A stretch of DNA of 64,000 nucleotides from Pomacea canaliculata (GCF_003073045.1 NC_037590.1:41036751-41100750); one strand, 5' to 3'. Shown: positions 39,304 through 63,085, counted from the stretch's first letter. The notes: generated from the letters alone by a model not told the origin. Made by a program: numbers and translations.

Positions 39304-39880
39304 AGTCTATATACCATCAGAATGCTGCCTTTTCTGTGATGCTATAGATGCACTTTTGTTTCTATAAAAGTTCTTGAAAATTATTTGAGAAATAATATGC
39401 ACCAAAGATATTTAAGCCATCAAGATCAGAGCCATGATCTCATGTCTGAAAAAGTTCATTTGATTGGTCTCGCACAAACCAAGTCATCTAAACAGCAACG
39501 TTCTGAAGGTTACATTTTCCTTTGTGTATAAATTTTAAAATGTAAAAAAATTATATATTACCTGTTTAACAATATGTTTCAATTTGTATATCCTGCATAA
39601 TTTCTTTTACTTAAGTAGTAACAGTTCAGTACCTGATGCTGTATATCTTCAAACTGATGGTATTAAAAGTCAGGCATTACAGTGTTTACAATACGTAGTG
39701 TGCCATATCAGCAGTATAGATATAAGGAATCGTGAAAATATAAATTCATGAAATGATAATGCATCAGCAAAGGATTATGCAAAAAGGAGCCTTTCGAGCA
39801 GATATGGTCACAATTTCTCTTGACACTGGCTTCTTCCTTTGTAAAAAGAAAATATCTGCACATGCACACCTCATCATCAT

Positions 39881-39914
39881 CATTCCTTGCTACTCCTCGA
39901 GGAGCATAGGGCCA
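39881..39914 (-). repeat. LINE-type 3'-end motif with ATG-repeat tail, copy 3
   Basis: In reverse it reads GGCCCTATGCTCCTCGAGG then AGTAGCAAGGA, followed by a short ATGATGATG tail. A simple-repeat tail of this kind is typical of non-LTR retroposon 3' ends. Confidence 0.6.
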
Positions 39915-40148
39915 CAATGCACACCCCATAGAACCATGCAAATGGATTATATTTTTGTAACCATAATGATAAACCAAACATCATAACCACCTTTTTTTTT
40001 CAGTTCTCAACTTGCAAGAAGTTTTTACGCAAAAGGCATGTTTCATACTTCAGAGTTAACCTTCAATGTAAAGGTTATCGAAGATATGAGAAAGTTACAA
40101 TAATTCCACAAAAACTTACAATTAAGACACAAGAAAAAAAGAGAAATT

Positions 40149-42670
40149 TTAATACAAAATTTGCTCATTAGTCATGCCTGGCTTCGCACCTATGCCTCCA
40201 TATCCTCGAGATGCCGCACTTAATGCTTTGTTTGTCAAAACCAGCTCCACCTCTTGAAAATCCTGTAGTCTGCCAATGTCTTTATCTTTCCTGATGATAG
40301 TGTCTGGAAGCTTACGGATTCGGGAGACCAACTGTTTGTCAACACACAGTTCAGCACATAGAAGATTTAGCAGTGCTTCATACTTCAGATTTGTTCTTGG
40401 TAACTCCACCTCTATGAAATCATGGTCGTCAGAGTTGGCTAACCGAGCTTTCAGGACTAGTTCTGCTTCAGGATTAAGAAAAAAAGTTAATTAGTAAATT
40501 GGATTTAATCACTTCTCTTTTATTTCCTAATTAGACTAAAGGTGAGGTCAATCCTGTCAGCTTTCCCATATTTATTTGTAAATAAATCTGTTAAAAACTT
40601 GAAACTTTAGCAGAAGAATTAACTAATAAGAAAAAAGACATCAAATTTATAGGAAATATATACACAAAAAATACTTTGTGAAGTATAAAGTCATAATGCA
40701 TCATCAGATTTCTTTCTAATTAAAAAAAATATTTAATAGATATGTTCTAAAACAGGTCTTTTACTTTAGTGATAAAAATGCATTTAAGTTTGACTAAGAA
40801 CAAAATATCTACACAAATAAAGCAAATTACCATCATCAGGTGATGAGGTGATATGGTTGTTCATTCTGAATGTCTCGTAATACACTCTTTCCTTGTCGAG
40901 CGATGTACTGGAACCAGACTGTGCTCTCTCACTGTTGCCTGAGTAAGGGAAAGGAGGATGTGCCAAGTAACTGGGAGTAATTGGTAGTGTGCTCGGTGCT
41001 GGGGCGATGTCTCGTGACCCTTAATCATCAAAAAATAAATAGAATAAAAAAGTGCTTAAGAGAAACATGATGCTACTCTGTAAAGCAGGAATCACCAACC
41101 TTTTTGACATTGAGCACTACTTCAAAGGTATTGAGTAATACCACGAACTACTTGTTTGATACAAACTTTCCAAAGAACATGATGACAGTGTTATTTTTAT
41201 AACATGCGACATATATGGTCCATGTGGGCAACCAAGAACCCGTGGGCACCATGTTAGCTACCCCTGTTGTAGATGGTAAACAAAATGCAGCAATGGGAAT
41301 GAGGCTGGTATTGACATAAGGGCTTTCCTAGGATATCCCATTCCTCTAGGACCATATTTTTTTTAACAAGATAATGAAGTAAAAAAATCAGCAATACAAC
41401 ATCAGTTTTATAACTTGGTTGTCTGAAAAGTGTAAATAATATCAATAAGTCTTCAATACCAATACCAATATTATTTACTTTAGACCATTTTTTCCTACAA
41501 TAAATCTGACAAAAAAATAATAAATACAATTGACTGTTATACTGTTCACTACCAAACAGTCACAAAACATTTAGAATTTAAATGATGACTTCAGTTATAA
41601 AATGCTTTTTACACTTTACTCGAAGTTACAAAGTTTTCTGTGACCCAATGTTTGCTGATAAAAAAAAAACAAAGAAACAGCTTTTTTAATAACTACCAGA
41701 TAAACTAACCACTTTTCTACTTACCACCCAATAGCAAATGAACATCTGGATTAGCAGTCAACTCAGCTGGAAACTTTCCCTCATTATCTGTAATCCTGGG
41801 ATCAGCACCATTAGCCAACAGGTATTGTACTACTGCTAAATGGCCCCTCTTTGCTCCCCAGTGTAAAGCAGTACTGTAATGTATACATGATTACAATATA
41901 CATGTTTTTTTTTCACTACTATAATTGGCTTGCAACAAATCTTTTTCAATGTAATGTTTTCAAACAATTTTTGGCATTGAAGACTGAACATCTTAATGAA
42001 ATGTGGGGTACTGAGATTTTATTTCTTGCAACCATGTAGAAATATAATAAAAAGAACTCAGAAACCAACGGAATGCTTTATAATGATTGCACAGATATTG
42101 CTTTTGAGATGGAAGCTTTAAGTAAGAAAAGAACAAGCAAAATATATATATATGCAAATGACTTGTCCTTCTGGTGCAGATGGGTTAATTTCAGCAATAC
42201 CCTTGATGTTAAGTCCTTGGCAAAAAAGAACTACAATATCAGTCAATGTATCAAGTGTCTTTTACAACATGATGAGAAAACATTTCGGTTGCTATATATA
42301 AGATGGTATACATGTTATTGAGTACCTAAAACTAGTGACAATTTGCGATATCACCAGAAAGTACAAACTTCATAATTAATCCAAAACCTTTTGATTTATA
42401 TCATGCACCGTAATACTAATTCTTTATCAAAGTAATCCATGGTTTCTTCTTAGTCCCAGTTACACTGCTATTGGTAACCAATAAACGAAAATAATGTGCT
42501 CAAACTAATGAGTATTTGCCATTCTATGATTCTTACCGACCATTCATTGAATTCTGTGAATTAATATTCACATCCATTTTGACTAATTTCTTCATAAAAT
42601 CCATGTCCCCTAAACTGGCAGCTTCTCTCAGCTTTTCCTCCAACTCTCTGTTTGTGTTCTCCAGATTCAT
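40149..42670 (-). CDS. ANKRD40: Ankyrin repeat domain-containing protein 40
   Basis: Exons, 5' to 3': 42670-42537, 41873-41725, 41019-40831, 40465-40149. They total 789 bases, or 262 residues (human 368). The N-terminus has two ankyrin repeats, with DFMKKLVKMDVNINSQNSM and TALHWGAKRGHLAVVQYLL. A Pro/Ser-rich linker follows. The C-terminal domain is diagnostic of the family: ELVLKARLAN, DFIEVELPRT, RIRKLPDTIIRKDKDIGRL and DFQEVELVL. The molecular role is not established; the ankyrin part suggests protein binding. The last exon has tandem acceptors (AAGCAG), so residue Ala before ELVL may be skipped (exon would start at 40462). The gene is head to head with U2AF2. Confidence 0.93.
41086..41266. 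mobile_element. Probable hAT-type MITE
   Basis: Left CAGGAATCACCAACCTTTTT and inverted right CAGGGGTAGCTAACATGG share the hAT-like CAGGRRT start. The flanking octamers CTGTAAAG and TTGTAGAT agree at five of eight positions, so this is an older copy. It lies in ANKRD40 intron 2. Confidence 0.55.
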
Positions 42671-43367
42671 GGTTTTAGTTTTATATTAATGCTGACACTG
42701 GCTACCGGTGCTGGAGTTATACCCTTTTTTTTATTATTTGTTTACCCTTTTGTAAAAGCTCCCAAGATTGTGTTAAAGCATGTAGTCTTCGTCAGAACTA
42801 AAGAACAATTTAAAACGTCAAAATACTCCAAAGGCGTGGACAGCAACAAAGAATGTAGGACACCTCTGCTTACCAAGCTGACCACGTATCATCCCAATAC
42901 CCCGTGGAGGGGAAAAAAAACCTAGGAGCTAATGTAATTGTCTCCCTGGAACTTAAGTCGGAGAAAACTTACTAAGTTTTTCTAATAACCTCATTTCAGA
43001 ATAAAATTTAAGATACGTAATACCCACACTCATTAAGTAGCGTTCATTATTTCATTATTTTGATTATGAAGATACAGATTACAGGCTTTATGTCTATTTT
43101 TAAAAATTCATGTCTCCAGCACAGACCGCAAAAGTAAGATTTAAAAAAATTTCTCTACCTTTTTAAAAATTTATTTAAATATCTGACGTTTCAATATGAA
43201 ATCGCATTTGGAGAGACGTATTATCGAAGGCACGAATTATTTTAGTTATGCTTCGACGCGACGCAGACTTTTTTCTTCCATGTTAATTCTATTTCCGGTA
43301 CTGCACATACCGGCGCCATCTTTACTACCTAGTTGCAAGCGTCGGCGTGACAAGAACGAATTTGACA
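42671..43367. promoter_or_regulatory. Bidirectional promoter ANKRD40 / U2AF2
   Basis: 697 bases lie between divergent starts. Near the U2AF2 side, GGCGCCATCTT (43312-43322) is an inverted YY1 element. ATTTCCGG (about 43290-43298) is an ETS-like site. Both fit a housekeeping promoter. Confidence 0.6.
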
Positions 43368-53191
<9,824 letters not shown>

Positions 53192-53406
53192 CCAAGTTAT
53201 TGATGTGGTAGCATTATTCATTGTTTTGATTTTACTCAGAATCTTAAATGTTCTCATTGTGTTTAAAAGTGAGGGGAATTGTATTATTGTTCTTAAGACG
53301 ATCTTGACATTAATAGAAAGCCACCATGATCACAGGCTTTTTGATGCATGTACGATTTCATGTGAAACTGCAGTTAGGATTATTTCTTCCTGCATCCACC
53401 TAAGGA

Positions 53407-53412
53407 AATAAA
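53407..53412 (+). terminator. U2AF2: U2AF2 poly(A) signal AATAAA
   Basis: A canonical hexamer 216 bases after the stop. Confidence 0.75.
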
Positions 53413-53559
53413 TTTTGTCTGAACAGCTTGAGGTTCTGCTTTTGTGATAGTGTTGCTAGTTGTGTGTCAGAAATTGTGTATTGTGTCCATATTGGGTTTA
53501 CAAAGCTTTCTTTATGAACATAAATTGCTTGACACTGCTGTACTACAAATCACACAGGA

Positions 53560-55230
53560 AAGATCTACAAAACATCCAAAAATTGTTCTGCAAATTTCTT
53601 GCATTCAGTTTGCTTGAAATGACTGGACAGTAGGATGTAGTGATATCCTTGATGGTTGAAGTAGCACAAGCACTAAAGCTTGGCAAGGAGACTAAATTCT
53701 GTGGAAACTCTATATCAGCTGTTTGACATTGCTGCCTGCCAATGTGAGGACCTTGGTGCATTGTAAAATTGGTGCATGCTGCTAATGATGATGACACTGA
53801 AGCTGACGACAATGTTAAACTGGCCTGACGTTTTCCAATAACAGGATAGGAATATGGTACCAATACCAACTGCAGACTGATGAGGGTCAAATAGGGTAGC
53901 TGCGGACTATGGCATTATTAGCTTGGAAGGCCACATCAATATTGTCAATTATCACAAAGTTTGGACTCAACTACAGTTTACAAAGGCTAACAAGGAAACT
54001 CCTATAAACTGAAGAGAAAATTATGGCAATGTTTTGATGGTGAAAAAGAAAAGGGGAGACAATTGATGAAGTACAAAGAAAATTGCCATTTAACAATGGA
54101 ATGAGCCACAGGTTTTGCTGCTGCTGATAGCATTCACAGTGTCATTGAAGAAATGGAAATTTTAGACAAAATCATGGCATTTGGAGCCAACAGCATAGCT
54201 GTGAATGCTGGACACTGGGGCAATACATCTGGTACAGCTTCACACTAGTTGCCTTTGCAGTGGTTCATTGGCTTTTTACACCTGAACAAGCTTCCATTCC
54301 ACCAGCTCTGCGAAACATTTGTTGGTCCAACTGAAGGACCCACACTGTAAAGGACCAGTTGCAAATGCATTGGCTAATTGTGCATCATTGCCTCTCTCTG
54401 CAGGATTTTGACTTGTTGCCGATGGGGATCCCGTTTCAGAAATCAGCCAGCTTAGTAATAACCAAGCCTACCTGTACAAAATGATCACAGCTATTAGAAG
54501 TGACAATTTACTGCAGGAAAAGCCTGGGCCCATCTCGATGGCCAGATGGCTCACAACTGCTAGCAGGATATGTGGATCAAGGCAGCCAAGTAACTGTATT
54601 CCCTGACACTTTGTTGTCTGCTTGCTATGGACCTACATGGTTTAGCATCAAGTGTCTTCCAAGATGCAATTACAGACCAAAGCACTTGCTTCAACAAATT
54701 AAGCAACATATTTTATCATCAGCCTGCAGGAATATTGCATAAACCGTAGTGCAATGGAATGCATATTGGGCCCATCAGGAAAGTGTTCTGTCAATGCTTG
54801 GAGATGACAATGAAGTCACTAGGGGGCAGCATTAATAAAGACCATTCACAAAGCAAGCTGGTGGGTCTCAACAGCAAGAGAATTTCGACCTCTCCAACTA
54901 GAGTATGCTGAAACGTTGCAAGACTTGCCATCAATGGAGAAACACACTGGAACCACCTCTCACAAAGCAGCCCTTCGTCAGATACTTTGCCACTCTCAGG
55001 GAGTCAAACATTTGTGTCAGGACAATGAGGCATCAACATCAATCCATGGGATGGATGCAAAGGATGGTTAGAGACTTTAATGCTGTCATTTCAGACTAAG
55101 AAAGATTATTTACTAAGTGACTAAAAATGAAAACTGGTAGAGGATGACAAAAACCGACAAAAGAGACTACATAGAGAAACTGGCAGATGAAGCAGAAAAT
55201 GCAGCAAGTAAAAAAAGTGGTTCGTGTTTG
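53560..55230 (+). pseudogene. Decayed coding relic of an unidentified repetitive element
   Basis: This 1.7 kb stretch between U2AF2 and the kinase gene is less AT-rich than its flanks. It shows protein-like stretches on the plus strand in more than one frame, including short motifs such as ARWLTT that I associate with a dispersed invertebrate element of uncertain class. It is broken in many places and old. I found no clear terminal repeats. Family not assigned. Confidence 0.4.
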
Positions 55231-58200
55231 CTTAAATAAAATTTTCTGTAAGATTCTCTTCACATTGTAAACAAATCATCTAGAGGTAGAATTCAGTTAG
55301 TGCTTCATGTTATTTTTGCTTCTGCATTGGAGATTATTCATAAATAGCAATCTCTAACAAAGTGTGCTAATGAGTAATTTTATTACTTTTACCAAAAAAA
55401 AGTTAATGCATAATTAACCTTGAAAATTAAAATATTTCCCACCCACCAGCTACCTTTATTTCCATTCTCATACAAGACAGCCAATGCATCAGAAGATAAA
55501 ACCATGCAGAAGGCCAGCAATTATTGTTGCTAACCATTTAAAATCTCGAGCACCAGTCTAGTTTGTCCATCATGGTGTGAAGATTAAAATATGAACCCAC
55601 CTCAGGCTTTCAAAATCTACTCTCAATGTACACAATCCAATCTTTCTAACCATTATAACAAAATATTTGTGAAGAACTAAAGACGGGTCTTCTTGATATG
55701 TCGCTAAGCTCTAATTATTTCTGTGTTGGCTCATCCATGCACGACCCTTTCATGATGTCAGGCTCGGAGGATTCTGTGGCATGTACAGCTTGCATTTAAA
55801 AGAGATATAAATGTCTGTAAAATCACAAGGCAAATTTTCATAGGAGATATCCTTATGTAGTTTATCTTGACTTGATGTCACTGCTTCATGTGCATTTTTA
55901 GACGGAACATCTCATCACAAATTATGTGAATTAAAAAATAAAAGGGAACAGTTCAGGTTACTTTATTGCATTTCATGTCAGTGATCAACACATCCCTCTA
56001 CAAGTTGCATCATTTAGTAATTCTAGTAATTTTATTTACATATCAGTATAGTGTTTCTCTTTTTTTTTTTTTAAATAGTAGTACATTGGACAAAGTGCAA
56101 AAGTACATTTCATGCTGTCCTTTCCCAAAGCAAGCTGAAAGTTTACAATGTTTATGAGCTGCAGAACATGCTTGTGTCACAAATCTTTGTCCCTTCAGGA
56201 TGATTTAGTTTGCAAACGTGATTGATAATGAGGCTGAGATACCCTAAACATAAAGCAAACCTGATCACAATTTTGAAAATGAAACAACAGCATGGTAAAC
56301 AATCTGGATTACCATACAGCTAAACAGAGTGAAAATATGATACCAACAATCCCTTTGAAAAAAATCTCATTTGTTGCAAATGCTCACAAACAAGTGTGAT
56401 AAACTTCTAGGATCTAATGTTAGTATCTATATCAGTGTGGAGGAAGAAATTGTAGGCTTTTCAGATCATGACAAAATGCACGCACATTGCTGAAACTGGT
56501 AAGCCCCCCAACCCACCGACTGACACCACAACGTGGCAGTTTTCATGAAAACATGATCTTGTACAAGCCCTACCTGCCATATTTTATGGGTGCCTTTTTT
56601 CATGATCTTATAAAACATGACATTCAAAGATGTCCTTAAATAAAGCTTCAAAATGAGAATAACAATGTGCTCCTAAAAACTGCAAATTTTCTTTGAGGTA
56701 CATAGATACCGATGACTTGATTTATGTACAATATTTACAGGCAATAATTTAACAAATATGCTGGCATTGTGACCTTCTGTCCTTTCATGCTTACTTCATC
56801 AGTTTACTGCTAAATAACTCTTGTCTCAAAGTTGTTCAGGAGTAAACCTACCCATAACACAATTACGCATCTCACTTGGTGTAACTATGGAGCAAAGTGC
56901 AACTTCTAAAGCAAAAAAGAGCACTCAGAAACTCACATACTGAGCAAACTGCAGTAGCGCAGGATAAAAAGACTTGTAAATAATATTTTCTGTGTGAGTA
57001 TCACATTTTCTTATCTTTTGATAAATATATTCATGTAGAATTGTCCTGCATATTCAACCGAACTAATTCATCCGAAGTCTGCACAAGTTGCACACCTGGC
57101 ATTTCTTGATCACAGTGCACCATCTCTTTTTAGCTCCTGCATTAAATGCAAGCATACATGCAGGTGGGTGGGTGCAGAGCAAAATATTGGTGAGATACCC
57201 TTCAGCTATACCATGCATCTCTCCTCAGGTAACTCTTCTGATGTGAGGTAAATATAGCCCGACAACATACAGAAAGGAAAGGACCACTTCTGTAAGTTTG
57301 TTTTTTTCAAAGCAACACATTAAAAATGTTAACCTGACTTATCTGACACCTTAAATTCTTCCATGTTAATCATATGATCATATGTAATTCTCATCTATAA
57401 ACATCAACATTTTTTATTATCAGCTGTCATCCAGCTTTCCAATGTATACATACCTATGTGTGCACGTGCCCACCCACCCACACATACATTCATGAAAGCT
57501 GGAGGAAGAATAAGGGAACCATGCAGAAAAAAAACCACAATGGTAATCTATTAAGCAACATGCAATCTGATAATAAAAAAAGCAACCTATTCAAGTCTGA
57601 ACTTTTTTTTCCTAAAATAAATAAACCACAGACTGGCCAAAATCTTTAAAATGTACATAATATAGACCAGCAAGATTGAATTAAAATGGAAATTACCAAG
57701 CAACCTTTCAAGAGAATGCAGACAGCTGAAAAAACCATTTTAGCACATCCTTGTTTCTTGTCAAAATCTCACCATTCGTCAACAATAGCTGACATTTCCT
57801 TCATTAACTGATACGCAGACTAACAGCAGCTCCTGCATGAGTTTCAACACATTGGCCTATGCCGCTTACCAAATCAGTTCAAGCTAAATCAGATAAAAAT
57901 GAACTGAAAATAAAATGAAACCTTAAAAAAAAAAAATAAAATCTACTGAACCTATTTAAAATAAGTTTAAATAAAACTCATACTCTTTATGCCATAATAA
58001 AAAATTTCCTTTTTTGCCTCCATAGCCAGCTATAAAAATTTATCATAAAATAATCAACAACTTAACAAATGAATGGTTAATGTACAAAAAGGTGCAATAA
58101 TGAAAGAAATGTTCATGTGATGCTCAGGTGTCAACCTTAGAAGACTTCATTAGCAACTGACCTTGGTTCAGCTCACATGACAAGAGATATGGAATGATGA

Positions 58201-58519
58201 GCAACCTGCTATAACTTATATAAACTCTACCAGCTGCAGTCCCGACAGCAGTGGTATGGCATCAAGTGACAACTGGTCCTTCCACACCTGTCACACATCA
58301 CAGACTCTCATAAAAGATGCAGTCTTTGTCACCTGGGGGACAGCAGCTGGCAGCCGTTATTGTCGGCATGTACATATACAACAGACAGGATGCCCAGAAG
58401 ACACATTACACAGAAAGAAAGAACAAAGATATCAAGAAATTAACACAATGTCTGCTGTGGAACGTCAGGGCTAGGCTGTCTGTCACGAGATGCCATAACA
58501 CTGGTCTGGGCAGCCCACT
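55231..58519. other. 3' flank and probable long 3' UTR of the kinase gene
   Basis: AT-rich, with no supported exon. A minus-strand AATAAA lies at 55962-55967 (TTTATT on plus), which would give the kinase a 3' UTR of about 2.5 kb if used. That use is inferred only. Confidence 0.35.
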
Positions 58520-61500
58520 TCATTGGACCCCCTCATTGAGAGGGCCCAGACGTTCTATGACAGACGTTATGTAGCCAGCCATGTCAACTTGTGCCTTCTG
58601 TGCCTGTAAGATGAACGGGTGCTGAAGCAGCTGCTGGTAATTGGGACGTGTTGTGCAGTCTTTTCGCAGGCTGAGGAGAGAAAATATAAATGATTTTATT
58701 GTGATTTCAAGAAGCGCCACTTGTCAGCTTTCAATTAACTCTTTCCTCAGCGTGACATGCTGTCAAAACCTGAACACCTGCTGTAAACCCCTTTTAGCTG
58801 TAAAAATGTCATTACTGTGATTGCTACACTATTTTCTTTGATTCTTTTAAATACAGAATTTTGTTCAATGATATCCTCTTTGCTGCTCACATGCAAGTTT
58901 ACTCTAAACATGTCCGACTTAAAACCATTTGGTACATATCTACACCGAACACTAGCTAGAAACTAAAGAAAAAAAAAATATCCTCAAATTCCATCTATTT
59001 GTACAACTGCTAGGCACAGCTGTCACCAGCAGATGAATAACAACTCTTTAACTTCATTTTTAAACAGCCTACAACAGCTGCTGGATATTTACCACTGTGA
59101 AACAAAATCCTCAAACTCGGGTGAAAATCTGTTGGGGGGCAACTTGGGTGATTCTTCCATAACTACTTGCTTGATCTGCTCAAAAGGTGTTTTCCACTTG
59201 GAGTATGGGAACTCATTAGTAGCCAGCTCAATCTAAACAAGAGACAAGAGATACCAAAAACATGACAACCTGCTGCACACAATGTTTTTCACACAGACAT
59301 AAAAATAATCAATTTAAAAAAAATGCAATAAGCAACATACATAAAATATTAATAATAATAAAGGTCGCTTGTATAGCACCTTATCCCTATCCTAAGGGCA
59401 AGCTCAAGGCACTTCACAAAATAAATACATTTCTACAGCACACTGAGCATTTTGACTATTCAATCACCCTCAAGAGAAACATTTGCTTACCATTGTGATG
59501 CCTAGACTCCAAACATCTGATTTTATATCGTACCCCTGTGCCCCAGCTTCAGGATTGATGCGCTCAGGCTAAATAACATATAACAGCAAAACAAACTTCT
59601 AAAAACAGTGCAGACAAATTTTTTTTAAAAAAAAGTCTTCATAAAAATAATCTATCCAGTTTTTCAGATGATCAGAACGAAAAATCGAAAAGCATTTGCT
59701 ATAAAATTGCAGAGAAAGTTAAATGTCAAAGCATCTGACACACTTTCTACAATCAAAAACATCAAAATCTTCATCCTCATTACAATTTTGCAACAAAGTC
59801 AAAAAGAGTATTATTACATACCGCCATGTATGGTCGACAACCAGCATCTTTAGTGCGTGCAATGGAGTCAACCAAGTATCCACTGATGCCAAAGTCACAG
59901 ATTTTAACTTGACCCTTGCGGTTAATAAGAATGTTGGATGGTTTGACATCTCTGTGTATCACTTTTAGTTCACTGTGTAGATAATGTAGTGCACTTAAAA
60001 CCTGTAGAATATAGTAGTTATTATAATTTATAAAAGGCAGCGACACTTCCAGATGTTTCTTAACAAATAAAAAAAATTAAACAACAGTTTGTTCCAAGAT
60101 TAAAACTTAATATCTTGATTGACCATGCAAATTGAATCTGTCTTGCAATATGAAAGCACCTTATGTGAAGCACTTCTATCCAATTTCAATCTAATTCTGC
60201 TTTACTCCTGTGTTAGGATTTGTTACCAACTGGCAATAGTCAATGTGCTAAGCTCCTCTTACATCCTTTACCACCACCCTCATATTATCAGACATTCATC
60301 ATGAGCTTCATCAAAAGTATGGAAAAAATACTCACAGAAAATGCAATCTGTGCAAGAACATACTCTGGGATATACTCATTATTTGCTTTGAGTCTCTTGT
60401 ACAGTAGATCCAAAGAGGCTTCCATCACTTCCATACAGATCCATACATCACCCTGAACCAATAATAAACGTAAAATGTAATTTAATAATTACACATTATC
60501 ATCCTAGTCCCAAATCTTTATTAAATCCTAATTTCAGTTTACCAGTAAAGTTATGCATCTGATATGCTATACCTTTGAAATAGAAATATTAAAATACACA
60601 AGGTGGGAAAAAATAAGTGTAGACAGAATCTGATAGGAATCTTATTAACATAAGCTGATAAAAAACATGTTCAGAAGTTACAAACTCTTAAATATTTTAC
60701 ATACTTTATCTCTTTGAAAAACTATTAAAATACATCCAGAAGTTATGCAACCATCAACATTCTGAATGGGTAATGCATTCAAATAACACAGGTAATGCAA
60801 GCCTCAGAGTTTATAGGTAATACGTGCTAGCCTCTGCAGTGTGGAAAAAAATGCCTCGAGTGCAGTAATGATAAATTACCTCTCTAAATAAGGCCCCATA
60901 GAATTCAACAGTGTATGGACAAGAGCCACTTCGCATGTTAATGTCCAGATCCATTAGCAGCCTCTTCTGTTCCATATTATTCACAGTGGCCATGATCCTC
61001 TGAAATCAAGTCCCCAAACAAGTCAATACTGAAGTTGAGGTAAAATTTACTTCACCATCCTTTCTCTCCTAGCTCCTTGACAATGTAGAGAATGCTTCTA
61101 AAGTGACAAAACGTTCTCCATTTTTAAGCATATTAAATCAAATGTGGTTTTTTCCTAGACAAGGATGACTGATCAATATTAACCACAACACATTTTGAGC
61201 TGCTTTTGTGATGACTAAACAATGTCAAATTGTTGCTATCAGCAGTCCATCCACTATCCACATTAACTTTAATTTCACCAATAAAGATTATGCAAATGAA
61301 TTTCCCTCCTTCTACCAAGTGATGGATATACTATAATGAATTTCATGAAGACTCCCCATGGATTTGCTTAATCTAAACAAAACTGATACCAACAATGATG
61401 CAAGATTCAGTATATAATTAATGTAAAAGCATTTCTAAAATAATTGTGCTATGTATAAACAGTAGCGTAGAAAATGGTGTAAGCCAATATATTTATGTAG

Positions 61501-63085
61501 TCACTTCATCATATTTCATTCTCAATACCACAACAGTAAAAGGATTTGAACCTGATTCCCAAATATGTTTTTAAAACATGGATAGTGATCAAGAATGGCC
61601 ACAGGACAATTTACATGCAAATTAATATAACCACGAAAAACATCTTAGTTATTATTATAAAGAAAAAAAATTATATTGATTCCGCTTTTTAATGAAAATA
61701 GTTCCTTCAAAACAACAGATGGTTTCCAATGAAAAAGCTTAAAAAATGGTTTGCATCAATATCATTTACACAATGAAAAGTTTTATAACTTAATATAAGA
61801 TCAACTTTGACCTTTAAGTCAATGTGGCGTTTAATATCATAAACATTCAGTGCAGAATCTAACAACTTTATACCTATTTTATACACCTTTTCTAGCAGCC
61901 TTGACTGAAAGATAAAGACACTAAAAGACCATCTACATTCTGAGACCCAACAGATTTACATAATTTAAAAACACATTTTTGTAAGTCAATGATTGTCAAA
62001 TTAATCATACTACCAAATAATCTCTACTAATGCATACTGGTTAAAATTATCAAAGCAAAAAGCTTCCTCTTTATTATAATTCAATTTTAACAATGCCCAC
62101 TGTTTGTAGTTCTAACAGATTAAATTCACTAAAACAGTCATGCCATACCAAAAATATCTGTGCATATGTGTATGCACATACGCACATGCATGTGCGCAAG
62201 CAAAGAGAAACAACTTCTGAACCCAAAATAACTGCAAACATCTGCAGATAATCAAAATGAAATTATCTTGCACTTGCAGTCCATTAAAAAAGTGCAATTA
62301 TTAATTATTCAAAGTGTTCTTAGCTTCTTTATAATGGCATAGGAATAATGTGTGCCCTAACTGCTACCAGTTTTACTCGTACCTTTACAGCCATAACTGT
62401 ATTGCTGGGTCTATGTTCCACTTCTTCTACTACTCCATAAGCCCCACGACCAAGATATCGTCGTAACTGAAGGTCGCTGGCATCACAATCAAATGTCTTG
62501 TCTCCTATGGTTAGTGTGGCACGAGAGTCTATTGGGCGAGGTGGCCTGAATTGAAAAAAAAGGGGGAAAATATCATCTAAAGAAACCATGTCCATTCACA
62601 AATGAAGAGAAAAATATTGCTGATGGGCTCTATAAACCACAAATGAACTCAGCTGTAGAACAAGAAGACATATCTATAAAGGAAAGATGTATTTAAATAA
62701 GTTTATCTCATGTAAATAATAAGACTTGGGCTAATGGCGAAGGAAGGGAAAAATAAAATGAAAACTAGAAATAAGATCCATCTGAAAGTAGTACTTAAAG
62801 GTCTTTAGATCAGAGGTTCATATCAGTGACATAAGAAAATTGTTCCAGATGGTGGGTGAAGCTGATACAAAAGTATAAAGTGCCTTTTTTCATATTTTCC
62901 TCTTTCTTCCAGGGTAGAAAAGGGAAAGTAAAGAAACAATTTTGTCCCTCCCGCTAAAATCTAAGATAAAAATTATATACAAGTTAGCTTGAAAAACCAC
63001 ATGTATACCATTGACAAAGAAACTTACTGTGGAGTGACTGGTTCGGCAGGTGCAATTGTGATTTTGCCCCCAGGAAATTGTTTCC
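58520..63085 (-). CDS. MAP2K6: Dual-specificity MAP kinase kinase, MKK3/6 type, 5' exon missing
   Basis: This kinase phosphorylates Thr and Tyr in the TGY loop of p38. Exons, 5' to 3': 63085-63028 (incoming phase 1, so partial), 62545-62383, 60999-60880, 60452-60336, 60001-59822, 59568-59491, 59232-59093, 58670-58520. Internal phases all agree. Visible motifs: glycine loop [11 protein letters not shown]; lysine in [12 protein letters not shown] catalytic loop; [11 protein letters not shown]; an activation segment with Ser and Thr in [18 protein letters not shown]; and [13 protein letters not shown]. These match MKK3/6 better than MKK4 or MKK7; which of MKK3 and MKK6 cannot be said, so the symbol is nominal. 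The N-terminal p38-docking segment should be in an upstream exon, not found within 63086-64000 and probably beyond the edge. Confidence 0.93.
59345..59425. repeat. Short interspersed repeat of unknown family
   Basis: AATAATAAAGGTCGCTTGTA is followed by TAGCACCTTATCC and CTCAAGGCACTTCAC. This pattern of a TATAGC-type box and a near-inverted AAGGC-CTT box recurs in invertebrate genomes. A similar box lies near 4930. Ends are unclear. It is in a kinase-gene intron. Confidence 0.35.

Larger units (their letters stand above)
38488..40148. other. Convergent intergenic stretch with repeats
   Basis: This lies between the RSL1D1 poly(A) signal and the ANKRD40 stop. It holds the GC-rich MITE at 39.1-39.3 kb and a LINE-type 3' motif at 39.9 kb. 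No coding exon was seen. Confidence 0.5.
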
